In this document: in pieces, positions 44,347 to 57,944 of the stretch
Position numbering within the stretch: the first letter of the stretch is position 1
Layout: each line of letters starts with the position of its first letter
Assembly (NCBI GenBank): GCA_001692895.1
Contig: KV748196.1
Span: 1,488,001-1,552,000, forward strand
Origin: Cenococcum geophilum 1.58
Taxonomy: Eukaryota > Ascomycota > Dothideomycetes > Gloniales > Gloniaceae
DNA: 64,000 nucleotides
Reading direction: 5' to 3'
Notes under the pieces: generated by a model
What the model was told of the DNA's origin: nothing
The model's database searches: none
Seen by the model: the letters and a program-made list of their open reading frames with translations, nothing else
Program-made: the position numbers and the translations under genes

Positions 44347-47300
44347 AGTTCTTCTTTCTTTATTAATCGCGTAAATAGTTTAATATTTTTTAACTATTAC
44401 GCTATAAACCTTCTGTAGTAATTGCAAACCCCTAAAAACGATCTTAACTACGTAACGTTCTCTGGTTCTTACTAATTCACTATAGCCTTAATCTTTTTTA
44501 GATCTATGCTAAGTTGGCCTAGTTTAATAATAAATCTAATAAAATCGGTCTTCCTAGTAAAGAACTCGTATTTCTTAATTATTACTAGCATCTATTCTTC
44601 TTATAGTCTCTTTAAAACCCATTTAACGTATTCCCTATATTCTTCCTTAGTTATTAAGTAGATAATAATATTATTAAAGTATACCATAATAAATTCATCT
44701 AAGTATTCTCCTAATATATTATTAATACGCTTCTAGAACGTTACTGGTATGTTTATAAGCCTAAATTATATAACTAATAGTTTATATAGTCCTTCCTTTA
44801 ACCTAAAGGCTGCCTTCTATTTATTACCTTCCTTAATTCTAATCTAATGGTACGCCTATCTTAAATCTATCTTTGTAAAGATTTACGCGTTACCTATCCT
44901 GTCTCAAATCTCGCTAATTAAGGGTAAAGAATACCTATTCTTTCTAGTGATACTATTTAACTGCCTATAGTTAACATATAGTCTTAGTTTGCCACTTTTT
45001 TTTAGTACGAATAGTATTAGATAACCCGCTAATAACTGCGATGGTCTAATATATCCCTTTTATAGATTTTCCTAGATAAACTCTTTTAATGCTCTACCTT
45101 CCTTTTTGGTAAGCTTATAGATTAGAAAAAACCTTAAACTTATTTCTAGTTCTAATTTTATCTTATAGTCCTATACTATATACTTTAACAGCTTCTTACT
45201 CTTTAGTAACTATAGTTTCTTACTATACTTATAGTATCTCTTTGGTATATAACTTAAGCCTCGCTTAGTCTCTTTATATATCGCTCCGACTTAGTACTAT
45301 ACTATTTTAGCTTGTTATTACATCTTATAGCGTTAAGTATCTCTAATATTAACCTAACCTGTAACCTAATCGATCTTTAGATTGTATTCCTATAACTAAG
45401 GCATTCCTAGTACTGCCTTATCGTTCCCTAATAGTAATATATTAAAAGACATCTTAATTTATCTCCCTTTAATGGTTAGCTAAATAGGTCCTATTTTAAG
45501 ATTAATAATGCCTCTATAGGCTATTGGATCTCCTAAAATTATTACTAATAGGTAAGGGTGCTCCTTTTTCCTATATAGTAAACCCATCCTTTTAACTGCT
45601 GTTGGCGAGATATAGTTCCTTATTGCTCCACTATCTATTAGCGCCTTAAACTATTAATCTTACTACTTAACTTATAAATTTAGGTGTTGTCCTTAAATTC
45701 CTTTAAGGGTCTAAGGCTCTACTACTAGTTCCCTCTAGTTTTATAAGTCTCTAGTTTTATAAGTCTCTACTTTTCCTAACTATTAGCTGCTTAATCCTAT
45801 TTATACTTAGTCCAACTTAGGCTAATACTTAGTTTGCTTTTTATCTTTAATATACTATAAACACGTATTTTTTAGACATTTCTACCACTATTATCTATCT
45901 AGGTATTCTTCCGTAAGGAATCTTCCTAGTTAAAGTATTAAGTCTCCTAACTCCTAAACTTCTACTAGATGCTAACCATATATATACTTAGTATTTCTAT
46001 ATTATTGCTTATCTGTTATTTAATATATTCTTATAAGGTATTTCTAATTCTTTTCCTTTAAATTTCTGTGTATTTTGTATATATTATCTATAACCGACTA
46101 TTGGTGCTCTCCTAAGCCTACCCTTGACTTATTTAACGACTCGCTTACCTTAACTCGTTTACCGACTCGAGCCACCGACTCGACTACTGACTCGGTTAAT
46201 GACTTGGTCAATTGCTCCTTTCTTATCTTATTATCTATACCTTCCTTATATATATATATAGACCCTTTAGACCTCCATTTATAATTAAGTCGTTCATTTA
46301 ATTCTCCTATACTGTAAAGCTTATATTATCTATATATATAACCTATGATAGCGTATAGTATACTAGGTGCTTTAGGTTAACTCTTAGCTCGTCTTTACCC
46401 TTAAGTTTAAACCTCTACCGTGCTAATCTAAACGTTGTGACTTTGTTTGCAGGTACTAAGATATATCTTTTACTTTTTTAGTTCTCTAATCATTCCTCTA
46501 AATTCTTTAATATTATAATTAAGGCTCCTTTAATATAGTTTATGGCCTTTTCTATAATTGGGTAGTCTTAGATAACTTTTTTGTCCAACTATATATAGAA
46601 ATCTTCCCACTTATTGTTATATCGTTGCCTATACTACTTTTAGTATAGCTGCTAGAGTATATACGGCTTGTCTATAAGGAAGTATCTTCTTATTACTGCA
46701 TTATAATAGCCTTTTATGTGCCGTTTTTTAAACCTAGTAGGAATTCCTAGATCCTCTTCGTTTTCCAATTTAATAAGCCACTTAGCTCTTAGTGTGCCTA
46801 TTCTAGGCCTATTAGTGATTCTTTGTACTAGTACTCTGTCCCTTATACGTCCTAATATACTAGATCTCTTATCTAGTTTCTATTCTTGCTATGCGATAAT
46901 TCTTTACCTAAACTCTTTTATGGTTTCTTTTGGTTTACGTCTCGCGCTTAGATCCTTAAAGTTATCTTACTTCTTAATCTTAGTATTAACTTTTTAATCT
47001 TTAGGCCAAACACTGCGTTCTTCGAGTAAGTCCTCTAAGTCTATATATCTGTCTCCTAGTTTAGTTGCTATTTATACTATAAATTCTCTAATCTATAAAG
47101 AAGCCGCTTGCTTCTTACTTATAGGTATCCTTATTTATACTCTGAATTCTTAGTCCCTTAAATTCTTTAATCCTAAGCTCGCTTCTAACTTAAGCTTAGC
47201 TCTAGCCTTAGTCTAACTAGGCTTATTTAGTGTTCTTATCTTATCTTAAGAGTCTTAAATCTTACTTATCTCGTCTTAAAAATCTTATGCCTATAGGAAA

Positions 47301-49018
47301 CTCTATCCTAAGCTTATTCGTATATCTTTAAACTAAGCTACTGCTCTACTCCATCAGTTTTTGTTTGTTGTAGGTCCTTAAGCTTATTTTATCTTATCTT
47401 AAGAATCTTAGTCGTCTCTTATCTCATTTTAAGAATCTTAAGCCTTTGGCCTTTTGCCTTTACTAAGTACTAAAGTGGTTTGCTGTTCTACTTCTTTTAT
47501 ATCTTATAAAGCGATAGATATCGTGTCTAGTAGGGTCTTAATCCCTACTAATATTCCCTATTCTATAGTGGAATTATCCTCCACCTCTATTATAATATCT
47601 CTAAGGTCTATATACTTCTAGTAAGCTACTTTTATTACCTTATTATTATAAAATGTTTCGCCTACGTCGAAATTATTGTCCTTAATATCCGATCTGCGAA
47701 CTGGTTTATTGGTTCCCCTATAATTTAAGGATTTTAGCTCCTATGGCTAATAGCTTACGCTATACTTAGCGTCTTTATAAATTTGGTATGCGTTATTATA
47801 ACAAAACGCGAAACTTCTAATTAAATATTCTTTTGTTCCTTGCAGTATACTATTATCCCTCTATACGTATGTATCTTCTACTATTAGTCTTATTCCCTTT
47901 ATTATATGGTAACTCTAACCATCTTTATAATCCCTCGCGAAATGACCTTATTTCCCGCAATTTATATAAGCTCCGTCTTTAAACTATTAACTTTATTATA
48001 GAGTCCGCCTAAACGTCTTCTACTACTAAGATCCCTAGTTTAGCCTTTATTCCTTAGTCCTGTAATTACTAGATCCTTAACCTCTAGGTTTCTATAGTTT
48101 CTTACTCTATCTCTTATAAGCTTCTCTAGTACTACTTAGGTCTATTAGCTTTACGCTATACTATAGTTTCTAATTCGGCTTTAGTCGTTATGTACTTTAC
48201 GTCTTATACAACTATAGAACTCCATCCTAACCTTTCTTAGTTTGTTCCCTTTAGTAGATCTAATTATTAATCTTAATTACCTAATCTATTAAATCCCGTA
48301 GGGTATCCGCATCTTCTATTAGAATAATCGCGTCCTAGACTTTAGCCTTAAATCCCTATTTATACTATGCCATAAGCGCCTTATTATTCCACTTTATTTA
48401 TATCGCTAACATCTGGAACTATATTATATACTTAATTACTAAAGTTTATTACGTAATATCTTGGAGTTTTCTTTCCGCTATAGTTACTGCCTCTAGGTCT
48501 CCAAACATTTATATAAGTTGCTCTGCGAATCCTTCCTAGCTTAAGAATATAAACCGCACCTCCTAATTAGTGGTCGTTATTTCATTTATCTGTATTTCTA
48601 TAAGGTAAGGCTTAAACCACTTAAGTGCTCTTCCTAATAGGAATAGTCCTATATAGGCTATTCAATCCATAGGTATTAGTAGCTTAGCTCTTTTCTACAT
48701 TACTTTAAAGTGCATTTACGTAAGGAATCTTTTAAGCTTTAATCTTTCTCCTAAGAATCTTTTAATTAATAGTAACTTAACCTTTACTGCTCTAATCCCA
48801 TTAACCCATTCTTCTAATACTGCATTATTAGCTATTAACTGGTTAATTACTTCTTGTAACTGTCTAACCGTTATAGATTGCTGTAAGTTAGTATCTGCCA
48901 TACTAGTGTTACCTAACCTTAAAGTAGTTGCTGCCGTTAATGGCGTTGTGGTGGTGGCTGCTTTTGGTGGCATATTGTTTAACTTTTTGTATTTAATACC
49001 GTAACTAGGTAGTGATTA
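44347..49018 (-). pseudogene. A2 5' half: leader, gag, protease, RT
   Basis: Continues A2 pol upstream of A3: RT with its catalytic strand near 44665-44690 (minus), protease about 45600, gag to 48973. A CTCGCTTACC / GACTCG-rich stretch at 46100-46250 is inserted or diverged relative to A3 and A1. The CCHC knuckle is at about 47930-47985. Confidence 0.82.
48716..48973 (-). pseudogene. A2 gag N-terminus, longest intact piece
   Basis: An 85-codon stretch without stops: MPPKAATTTTPLTAATT, LRLG, TNLQQSITVRQLQEVINQL, then KLLLIKRFLGERLKLKRFL. Gln codons here escaped RIP (QQ, QLQ, NQL), so this copy shows directly that TAG/TAA in the other copies replaced Gln. Start ATG at 48973 lies 46 bp inside the 5' LTR. 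Confidence 0.85.
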
Positions 49019-49442
49019 TATAATAAAACCTTATAGCAGGAACTATAATAGGCTCGTTATTAGGCTAGGTGTGTAGGTAATATAAATTAAAGTTAACAAC
49101 ATAATAATAACTAGTGGAGTGGTTGCCTAATAGATTAACTCTAATTGTATTCTAAGAATTACTATAAGGAAGGAACTATCTAGATAGGGACTAAGGGTCC
49201 TTAAATACACAACCGTACTCCTATAAAATCCTTCTTATACGTAATATACGTATGCTCTATCTACTCTATTACGGATTCTATAGATTGTATAGATTATATA
49301 GATTATATTATATAACCTTAGTTACCATTCCTTATTATATAGTTCTATTGGCTCTATTCTAGACCGTGCTTAGATTAACTAACTAGCTTCTTCCGACTCT
49401 TCTTTAAGTAGTTATAATATTGTACTTAAAGCGTCCGTAACA
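49019..49442 (-). repeat. 5' LTR of A2 (424 bp)
   Basis: On plus TATAATAAAACC ... GTCCGTAACA, then TSD copy ACCTA. Confidence 0.93.
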
Positions 49443-49447
49443 ACCTA

Positions 49448-49967
49448 GGTATCTTATATTAAGCTTCTTTAATAGTTAACGGGTCTTAATATTTGTTAAA
49501 TATAATAGAACCTTATCGCCTACTCCGAAATGCTTATCCTAGTACTTACAGTTATACTAAAGTCTCTGCTACTCTTAGGCATCTTATAGGCTCTGCTTCG
49601 TATACTTCCATTACTCCTCCCATTCCTAGAGGTATCCTTATACTCTCTAGTAGATATCCTTAAACTTCCTAGTAGAATTCTATAACTAATTATACGGCCT
49701 TAGCCAGTAATTGTTAGGTATACTATTAAACCTAAATAGTTAAACGCTATAGGCAATTTAGATTGGTGTATACTTATATAATATATATTACTTTAAATTA
49801 TAAGCGTACTCCACATACGGAAGTAGCTTATACTAGTTATCTTACTAGTAGTTTAAATATATCTGTAGGTAAGACTCTAGTTCCTAGTTCTAGCGTTTTA
49901 TTTACCCGTCCATTTATAGATAGAAAGCTATACTATAATAGTAGTCTATCTTTAAATAGAAGTATAG
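49448..49967 (-). pseudogene. C integrase, middle segment between A2 and A1
   Basis: Minus frame: LYFYLKIDYYYSIAFY, MDG.IKR.N.ELESYL, LLPYVEYAYN, HFGVGDKVLLYLTNIKTR, LKKLNIRYL. It is the second half of the integrase core and the linker before GPF. Both ends join in frame to C sequence outside A1 and A2. A 69-codon plus frame at 49763-49972 is a shadow. Confidence 0.85.
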
Positions 49968-50392
49968 TGTAACGGAACCTTGTAGCAAGAACTACAATAG
50001 GCTCGTTATTGGGCTAGGTGTGTAGGAAATGCAAGTATAAAAGTCAACAACGTAATAATAACTGGTAGAGTGGTTGCCTAATAGATTAACTCTAATTATA
50101 TTCTAAGAATCACTACAAGGAAAGGAACTATCTAGGTAGGGACTGTGGTCCTTTAAATACACATCCGTACTCCTAAGAAAGTTATTACTCTATCTACTCT
50201 GTCTGCTTTATCTACTCTATTGCAGATTATACAGATTATATAGATTATATAGATTACATCACGTAACCTAATTACCATTCCTCGTTATATGGTTCTATTA
50301 GCTCTATCCTAGACCGTACCTAAATTAACTAACTAGCTTCTTCCGTCTCTTCTCTAAGTAGTTATAATATTGTACTTAAAGCGTCCGTAATA
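49968..50392 (-). repeat. 3' LTR of A1 (425 bp)
   Basis: On plus TGTAACGGAACC ... GCGTCCGTAATA, then CTATCTCCCTTCTC (minus purine tract GAAGGGAGATAG). Confidence 0.94.
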
Positions 50393-50689
50393 CTATCTCC
50401 CTTCTCTTTATCTTTGTCCTTAAAGATTCCTAATATCTCTAAGTTATTTACTAGAGGTGTAATATCCGTCTAATTAATTTAGTTAATATCGTTACTTATA
50501 ATGCCTAAGGCTCCTTTATCCTCTTCTATAGTTTATTAGTCTTATACCGTTACTATAATACTATCTTTTAGTGAAATTATACCGTCTCCGTGTTCTCGTT
50601 ATTTAAAAAAGGGGTTAGTCTATATCGCGCTAGTAAGTCCTTTGTCTTAATAACCATCCTCTTATTTAGAGTGCACTAAAGCAAATATA

Positions 50690-51220
50690 CAATTATCCTA
50701 CGATATTCGCTCTACTTCTAACGCTAAGTATACGCGTCCTATGACTCTTAATAGTCTTCTAGTTCCCTAATTAATTTGTCTTAGGGTCTTATATTTAATC
50801 TGCCGCTGCGAAACTTAATAACGAGCTATTAGTTGCTTTAGTTGAACTTCGTCGTTCTTAGGATACTAAAAGAGAGGCCGCTAATGCTTAATAACGTACT
50901 CTAGACTCTTGTTTGGCTACTTCCGCTTAGTTAATCCATCTTAAGAAGGTGCGCGAGAAGGTACATTCTAAGGAGTAGAAACTTGTAAAATAAGGTTTAT
51001 AGAAACTAGGCGATAAAAAAACGGACTTTTCTCTAATAGAGAAGGAAATAGATCTAAGTAGTTTAGTAACTGCTCTTCTTAGGTCCCCCTTAGGTAACTT
51101 ATTCTTTAGTAATCCTTCTTTATTAATACTGCCTAACCTAATCTCTTCTAATACTCCTATACCTTTCCTATAGCGTTTTTTAAATTCTTTAGTGGCTCCT
51201 AGGTAGTCTTAGTATAGCCT
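50690..51220 (+). pseudogene. opposite-strand conserved frame in A1
   Basis: Plus frame: LLTLSIRVL, FVLGSYI, SAAAKLNNELLVALVELRRS, DTKREAANA, LATSA, LIHLKKVREKVHSKE, KLVK.GL.KLGDKKTDFSLIEKEIDLSSLVTALL. Compared with A3, many differences fall at third codon positions and include transversions (GTT/GTG, GTC/GTA, CTT/CTA), which RIP cannot make. Confidence 0.6.
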
Positions 51221-54200
51221 ATTTACTTAACCTTATACTATATTTCGTCGTTAATGTCCTTATAATTAACGATCTTTAATACTTACTATTTGTCTTCTTC
51301 TTATCCTTTATATATGTCTGCTTTATAAACCGGTGGCTTAACATTCCTATATACTGGCTCTAGCATTGCAATATACTATATAGGGTAGATCTTTATTTTA
51401 GCTAATATATTTAACTTAAACGTAACCGGTGAAATCTTTTATATAATTTTAAAAGGTCCTAGTTTAACGTAGTCTAACTTCTTACTTAGCCGTCGACTCT
51501 TAAAATTTTTATATAGTAGCCATACTTTATCTCCCTCCTTAAGATCTGGTCCCTTAGATCTCTTAGTATTATAGTACTTTTTTATTCTTTCTTATACTTT
51601 CTTTACTAATTCTATAAGGTCTGCATAAAGATTTATTAATGTCTTTATTCTTTCTTTAACTATACTACTTATTTTCTTCGCTTATTATAGTAATAATAAT
51701 ATTCTTAGCTTATATCCGTAATTTGCCTTAAATAGTAATATGCCTATTCCTTCTTAAGGTGTTATATTATATATAAACTATATAATTAGTAATAGTAATA
51801 CCTAATTATTCTATATATAATTAACATAATACCTTAGATACTGCTCTAGCGTCTAATTTAATCTTTTCGTTTAACTGTCTGTCTATAGATAGTATACGGT
51901 AAAAGTTACTGCTTAAACTCCTTACTCTGCTAAGAATACTTCCTAAAATGCTGCTATAAATCTTAGATCTCTATCTAATATAATTTTACTTAGTGCTCTA
52001 TATCTTATAAACACTTCTTTAATATAGATTCTAGCAATATCTTCCGCTGATATTTCTTCTATATAGGCTATAAAGTATCCCCACTTTATAAGCTTATCTA
52101 TTATTATTAAAATCGCGTTATAATCTTATCCGGTAATAGGATTTCTTAATTTTAGTAACTTAATAATAAAGTCCTATAATATAACCTCCTATAGTCTTTC
52201 TGGTGTTTTAATAGGTTATAGCCCTCTATACGGCTTATGCCTTATTAGTTTATTTCTTTAGCAATCTAAATATTCCTTTATAACTTTTCTAGCTATCCTC
52301 TAAATTCCGTTAATAATATACTCCTTTTAGAGTCTTAATACTAAGCCCGTAGCTCTATTATGTCCTTAAGTTAGTCCCTTATAAAAGTCTTCCATAAACT
52401 ATTCTACTATACTTCTTAGGATATACTTTACTTCTTAATTTTTGTATATATCCATCTATAGATCTTCTAGCTATACTTTTAGAATTCTTTATACCTAAAA
52501 GCTTTCCGGTATCTTATAGACTTTCTCTAGTTTATTATCTTTTTAAGTTACTATAATTTTTGGATAATTATATCTAATTAATCCGTTTATATCTTTTTAT
52601 AATAAAGCCCCTAATAGCTTTTCCTTATTTTATAGTTTAGCTTTATAGCTTAGAGCATCTGCCCGCGTATTATCTGTACCTTTAGTATACTAAATCTTAA
52701 AATAGTATTCTGTAAGCATCTCTACCCATTTAACCTATCTTTAGTTAAGTTCCTTTATTATTAGAAATTCTATTAGGTTCTTATAATCCGTTTTAACTAT
52801 AAATAGTTTCTTTATACCTTATAAGAATACTCTCTATTTCTTTAATGCTATAACTATACCTAATAACTCCTTATTGTAGATGTTATAGTTTAACTTTAGT
52901 AGTGTTATCTTTCGACTATAGTATGCCACTAGGTGCCATCTATCTTAATACCTTTATATAAAGTACGCCCCTAGTATATAGTCTAATATATCTATCTCTA
53001 CAACTGTCTCTAGTCCTAGTTAATAGATCTTAAGAACTGGCTTTTAGGTAAATAACTCTTTAACCTTTTTAAAGAGTTCTCTTTGCTCCTCTCCCTATGC
53101 CTATAGTTCTTCTTTCTTTATTAACCTCGTAAGTAGCTTAATATCCTTTAACTACTATGCTATAAACCTTCTATAGTAATTGTAAAACCTTAGGAACGAT
53201 CTTAATTGTATAACGTTCTCTAGTTCCTACTAATTTACTATAGCCTTAATCTTCTTTAGATCTATACTAAGTTAGCCTAGTTTAATAATAAATTTAACAA
53301 AATTAGTCTTCCTGGTAAAGAACTTGTATTTCTTAATTACTACTAGCATCTGTTCTTCTTATAGTCTTTTTAAGACCTATTTAATATGTTCTCTATATTC
53401 TTCCTCAGTTATTAAGTAGATAATAATATTATTAAGATATACTATAACAAATTCATTTAAGTGTTCTCCTAATATATTATTAATACGCTTCTAAAACGTT
53501 GCTAGTGCGTTTATAAGTCTAAATTGTATAACTAATAGTTTATATAGTCCTTTCTTTAACCTAAAGGCTGCCTTTTATTTATTGCCCTCCTTAATCCTAA
53601 TCTAATGGTACGCCTATCTTAGATCTATCTTTATAAAGATTTGCGTATTGCCTATCCTGTCTTAGATTTTACTAATTAAGGGTAAAAGATACTTATCCTT
53701 TCTAGTAATGCTGTTTAACTATCTATAGTTAATACACAGCCTTAGTTTGCTATTTTTCTTTAGTATAAATAGTACTAGATATCCTGCTAATAACTATGAT
53801 GGTTTAATATATCCCTTTTATAAGTTCTCTTAGATAAACTCTTTTAATGCTCTACCTTCTTCTTCGGTAAGCTTATAGATTGGAAAGAACCTTAAACTTA
53901 TTCCTGGTTCTAATTCTATCTTATAGTTCTATACTGCATATTCTAACAGCTTTTTACTTTTTAGTGACTATAGTTTCTTACTATACTTATAGTATCTCTT
54001 TAGTATATAACTTAGTCCTTTTTCTATTTCTTTATAGGTTGCTCCTACTTAGTACTATACTAATTTAGCTTGTTATTATATCTTACGGCGTTAAGTATTT
54101 TTAATATCGACCTGACCTATAATCTAATTAATTTTTAGATTATATTCCTATAACTAAGGCATGCCTAATACTGCCTTGTCCCGTCCTAATAGTAGGATAT

Positions 54201-54600
54201 TAAAAGATATCTTAATTTGTTTTCCTTTAATAGTTATCTAAATAGGTCCTATTTTAAGATTAATAATCCCTCCTCTATAGGTTATTAGATCTCCTAAAAT
54301 TGTAACTAATAAGTAAGGTTACTCCTTTTGTTTATAAGGTAGTCCTATTCTTTTAACTGCTACTAGTAAGATATAGTTTTACGTTATTCTACTATTTATT
54401 AGCGCCTTAAACTGCTAATCTTACTAATTAATTTGTAAATTTAGGTGTTGTCTTTAAATTCCTTTAAGGGTCTAAGGCTCTATTACTGGCTTTCTTTAGT
54501 CCTATAGGCCTCTACTTTTCCTAACTATTAGCTACTTAATTTTAGTATACTTGGCTTATTCTTTAGCTAATACCTAGTTTGCTTTTTATCTTTAATATAT
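51100..54600 (-). pseudogene. A1 pol
   Basis: Chromodomain about 51200-51300; integrase 51500-52560; RNase H 52640-53100; RT 53190-53900 with the catalytic strand at about 53420-53445; protease near 54360-54410. Breaks as in the other copies. Confidence 0.88.
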
Positions 54601-57470
54601 TATAGATACGTATTTTTTAGGTATTCCTACTACTATTATCCGTCTAAGTATTCTTTTATAAGAAATCTTTCCGGTTAAAGTACTAAACTTCCTTTTTCTT
54701 AGACCTTTGCTAGATACTATCTATATATATATTTAGCATTCCTATACTATTACTTATCTATTATTTAGTATATCCTTATAAGGTATTTCCAATTTTTTTC
54801 CTTTGGATTCTTATATATTTTGTATATATCGTCTACGCACGTAATCTATAATAACGTATAGTATACTAAATGCTTTAGGTTAACCCTTAGCTTATCTTTA
54901 TCCCTAAGTTTAAACCTTTATTATGCTAATCTAAACGTTATAACTTTATTCGCAGGTACTAAAATACGTCTTTTACTTCTTTAGTCCTCTAAACGTTCCT
55001 TTAAATCCTTTAACGTTATAATTAAGGCTTCTTTAATATGCGTTATAGCCTTCTCTATAATTAGGTAGTCCTAGATAACTTTTTTATCTAACTATATATA
55101 GAAATCTTCCTACTTATTATTATGCCTTTATCTATACTACTTTTAGTATAGCTACTGGAGTATATACGGTTTGTTTATAAGGAAGTATCTTTTTATTACT
55201 GTATTGTAATAGCCCTTTATATATTATTTTTTAAACCTAGTTAGAATTCCTAAATCCTCTTTATCTTCTAGTTTAGTAAGCTACTTAGCTCTTAGTATAC
55301 CTACTCTTAGTTTATTAGTAATTCTTTATACTAGTACTCTATCCTTTATATGTCCTAATATGCTAGATCTCTTATCTAGTTTCTATTCTTACTATGCGAT
55401 AATTCTTTACCTAAACTCTTCTATAGTTTCTTTTAGTTTGTGCCTTACGCTCTAATCCTTAAAGTTATCTTACTTCTTAATTCTAGTATTAACTTTTTAA
55501 TCTTTAGTCTGAATACTTTATTTAACTAGTAAATCCTTTAAGTTTATATATTCGTCTCCTAGTCTAATTACTATTTATACTATAGATTCTCTAATCTATA
55601 AAGAAGCTCCTTGCCTCTTATCTATAGATGTTCTAATTTATACCCTAAATTCTTAACCCCTTAGGCTCTTTAATCCTAAGCTTACTTTTAACTTAAGCTT
55701 AGCTCCAGCCTTAGTCTAACTAGGCTTACTTAGTGTTCTTATTTTATCTTAAGAGTCTTAAATCTCACTTATCTTATCTTAAGAATCTTGTGCTTGTAGG
55801 AACTTCCGTCCTAAGCTTATTTATATATTTTTAAACTAAGCTGCTGCTCTACTTTATTAGTTATTGTCTATTATAGGTCCTTAAGCTTGCCTTATCTCGT
55901 TTTAAGAATCTTAGTTATCTCTTATCTCGCTATAAGAATCTTAAGCCTTTAGCCTTTTGCCTTTATTAAGTGCTAAAGTGGTTCGCTATCTTACTTCTCT
56001 TACGTCTTATAAAGCGATAGATATCGTATCTAGTAGGGTTTCAATCCCTACTAATATTCCCTATTCTATAGTGGAATTATCCTCTACCTTTAGTATAATA
56101 TCTCTAAGGTCTACTTGCTTCTAATAAGCGGCCCTTATTACCTTATTATTACGGAATATTTTACCTAGGTTGAATTTATCGTCCTTAATATCTAATTTAT
56201 AAACTAGTTCGTTAGTTCCTCTGTATCCTATAGGTGCTAGCTCTTATAGCTAATAGTTTATACTATACTTAGCATCCTTATAAATTTAGTATATGTTATT
56301 ATAATAAAATATAAAACTTTTAATTAAATATTTTTTTGTTCCTTGTAGTATATTGTCGTCCCTTTATATGTATATATCGTCTGCTAGTCTCGTACCTTTT
56401 ACTATATAGTAACTCTGCCTACTTCTACAGTCTCTAATATAATAACCCTATTTTCCGCAATTTATATAAGCTCCTTCTTTAAACTATTTCTTTTACTATA
56501 GAGTCTGCTTAAATATCTTCTACTATTAAGATCCCTAATTTGGCCTCTGCTCCTTAGACCTTTAATTACTTAATCCTTATCCTCTGGGTTTCTATAGTTT
56601 GCTCCATTTCTTATAGGTTTCTTTAGTGCCACTTAGGTCCATTAGCTCTGCGCTATACTATAGTTTCTAACTTAGCTTTTGTTGTTATATACTCTACGCC
56701 TTATATAACTATAGAACTCTATCTTAGCCTCTTTTAGCCTATTCCCTTTAGTAGATCTAATTATTAATCTTAATTACCTAATCTATTAGTTCCCTTAGGG
56801 TATCCACATCTTCTATTAGGATAATTACGTCCTAGACTTTAGCCTTAAGTCCCTATTTATACTATGCTATAAGCGCCCTATTATTCTACTTTACTTATAT
56901 TGCTAGTGTCTAGAACTATATTATATACTTAATTGCTAAAGTTTATTACATAAGGTTCTGAAGTTTTCTTTCCGCTATAGTTGTTTCTTCTAGGTCTCTA
57001 AATATCTGCGTAAGTTATTCTATAAATCCTTCCTAACTTAAGAATATAAATCGCACGTCTTAGTTAGTGGTCGTTATTCCGTTTACCTATATCTCCATAA
57101 GATAAGGTTTAAACTACTTAAGTGCTTTTCCTAATAAGAATAGTCCTGCGTAGGCTATCCGATCCATAGGTATAGGTAACTTTACTCCCTCTTATAAGAC
57201 CTTAAAGTATATCTGCATAAGAAATCCTTTAAGCTTTAACCTCTCTCCTGTGAATTTCTTAATTGATAGTAGCTTAATCTTTATTGCTCCTATTCCGTTA
57301 AGTCTTTCTTCTAACACTATATTATTAGCTATTAGCTAGTTAACTATTTCCTATAGCTGTCCAACCGTTATAGGTTGCTATAAGTTAGTATTTACCATAC
57401 TAGTATTACCTCCTGTCCCTAAAGTAGTTGCTGCCGTTAATAGTATCATAGTGGCTGCTTTTGGTGGCAT
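54600..57470 (-). pseudogene. A1 gag and gag-pol linker
   Basis: ATG at 57470 begins MPPKAAT. Conserved blocks follow (LTAATTL, NTSM, GERLKLKGFL, FKPYLMEI). The CCHC knuckle at about 56435-56480 keeps NCGK and RDC, with the His changed to Tyr. Linker repeats lie at 55740-55950. Confidence 0.82.
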
Positions 57471-57514
57471 GTTGTTCGACTTCTTATATTAATACTATAA
57501 TTAGGTAGTGATTG

Positions 57515-57939
57515 TGTAATGGAACCTTGTAGTAAGAACTATAATAGGCTCGTTATTAGGCTAGGTATATAGGAAATGTAAGTATAAAAGTTAACAACGT
57601 AATAATAACTAGTGGAGTGGTTGCCTAATAGATTAACTCTAATTATATTCTAAGAATTACTATAAGGAAAGGAACTATCTAGGTAGGGACTGTGGTCCTT
57701 TAAATACACATCCATACTCCTAAGAAAGTTATTACTCTATCTACTCTGTCTACTCTATTTACTCTATTGCAGATTATATAGATTATACAGATTATATAGA
57801 TTACATCACGTAACCTAATTACTATTCCTCGTTATATGGTTCTATTGGCTCTATCCTAGACCGTGCCTAAATTAACCAACTAGCTTCTTCCGTCTCTTCT
57901 CCAAGTAGTTATAATATTGTACTTAAAGCGTCCGTAACA
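57515..57939 (-). repeat. 5' LTR of A1 (425 bp)
   Basis: On plus TGTAATGGAACC ... GCGTCCGTAACA; TSD copy TATAG follows at 57940. Confidence 0.94.
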
Positions 57940-57944
57940 TATAG

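Larger units (their letters stand above)
30792..49442 (-). mobile_element. gypsy chromovirus A2, split by B2 and A3
   Basis: LTRs 30792-31215 and 49019-49442, both 424 bp and sharing diagnostic words (GGCTCGTTATTAGG, ACTCTATCTACTCTATT). TSD ACCTA (30787-30791, 49443-49447). A3 (36400-44341) interrupts it within the RT/RNase H stretch and B2 (32395-34857) within the integrase region. The remaining A2 sequence is about 8.2 kb. Confidence 0.93.
49968..57939 (-). mobile_element. gypsy chromovirus A1, uninterrupted copy
   Basis: 7972 bp; LTRs 49968-50392 and 57515-57939 (425 bp each); TSD TATAG (49963-49967, 57940-57944). Same subfamily as A2 by LTR words (ACTCTATCTACTCT, AGATTATATAGATTA) and by its opposite-strand frame. 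Confidence 0.95.

Noticed and set aside
46716..46997. 93-codon hydrophobic plus-strand frame
   Set aside because: Lies antisense to A2 gag. Leu/Ile/Ser-rich content is what the reverse of an AT-rich Lys/Arg/Asp coding strand gives. Not conserved as an open frame in A1 or A3.
53880..54068. Hydrophobic plus-strand frame that looks like a membrane protein
   Set aside because: Opposite strand of A1 RT; the same artefact class as other AT-rich shadows.
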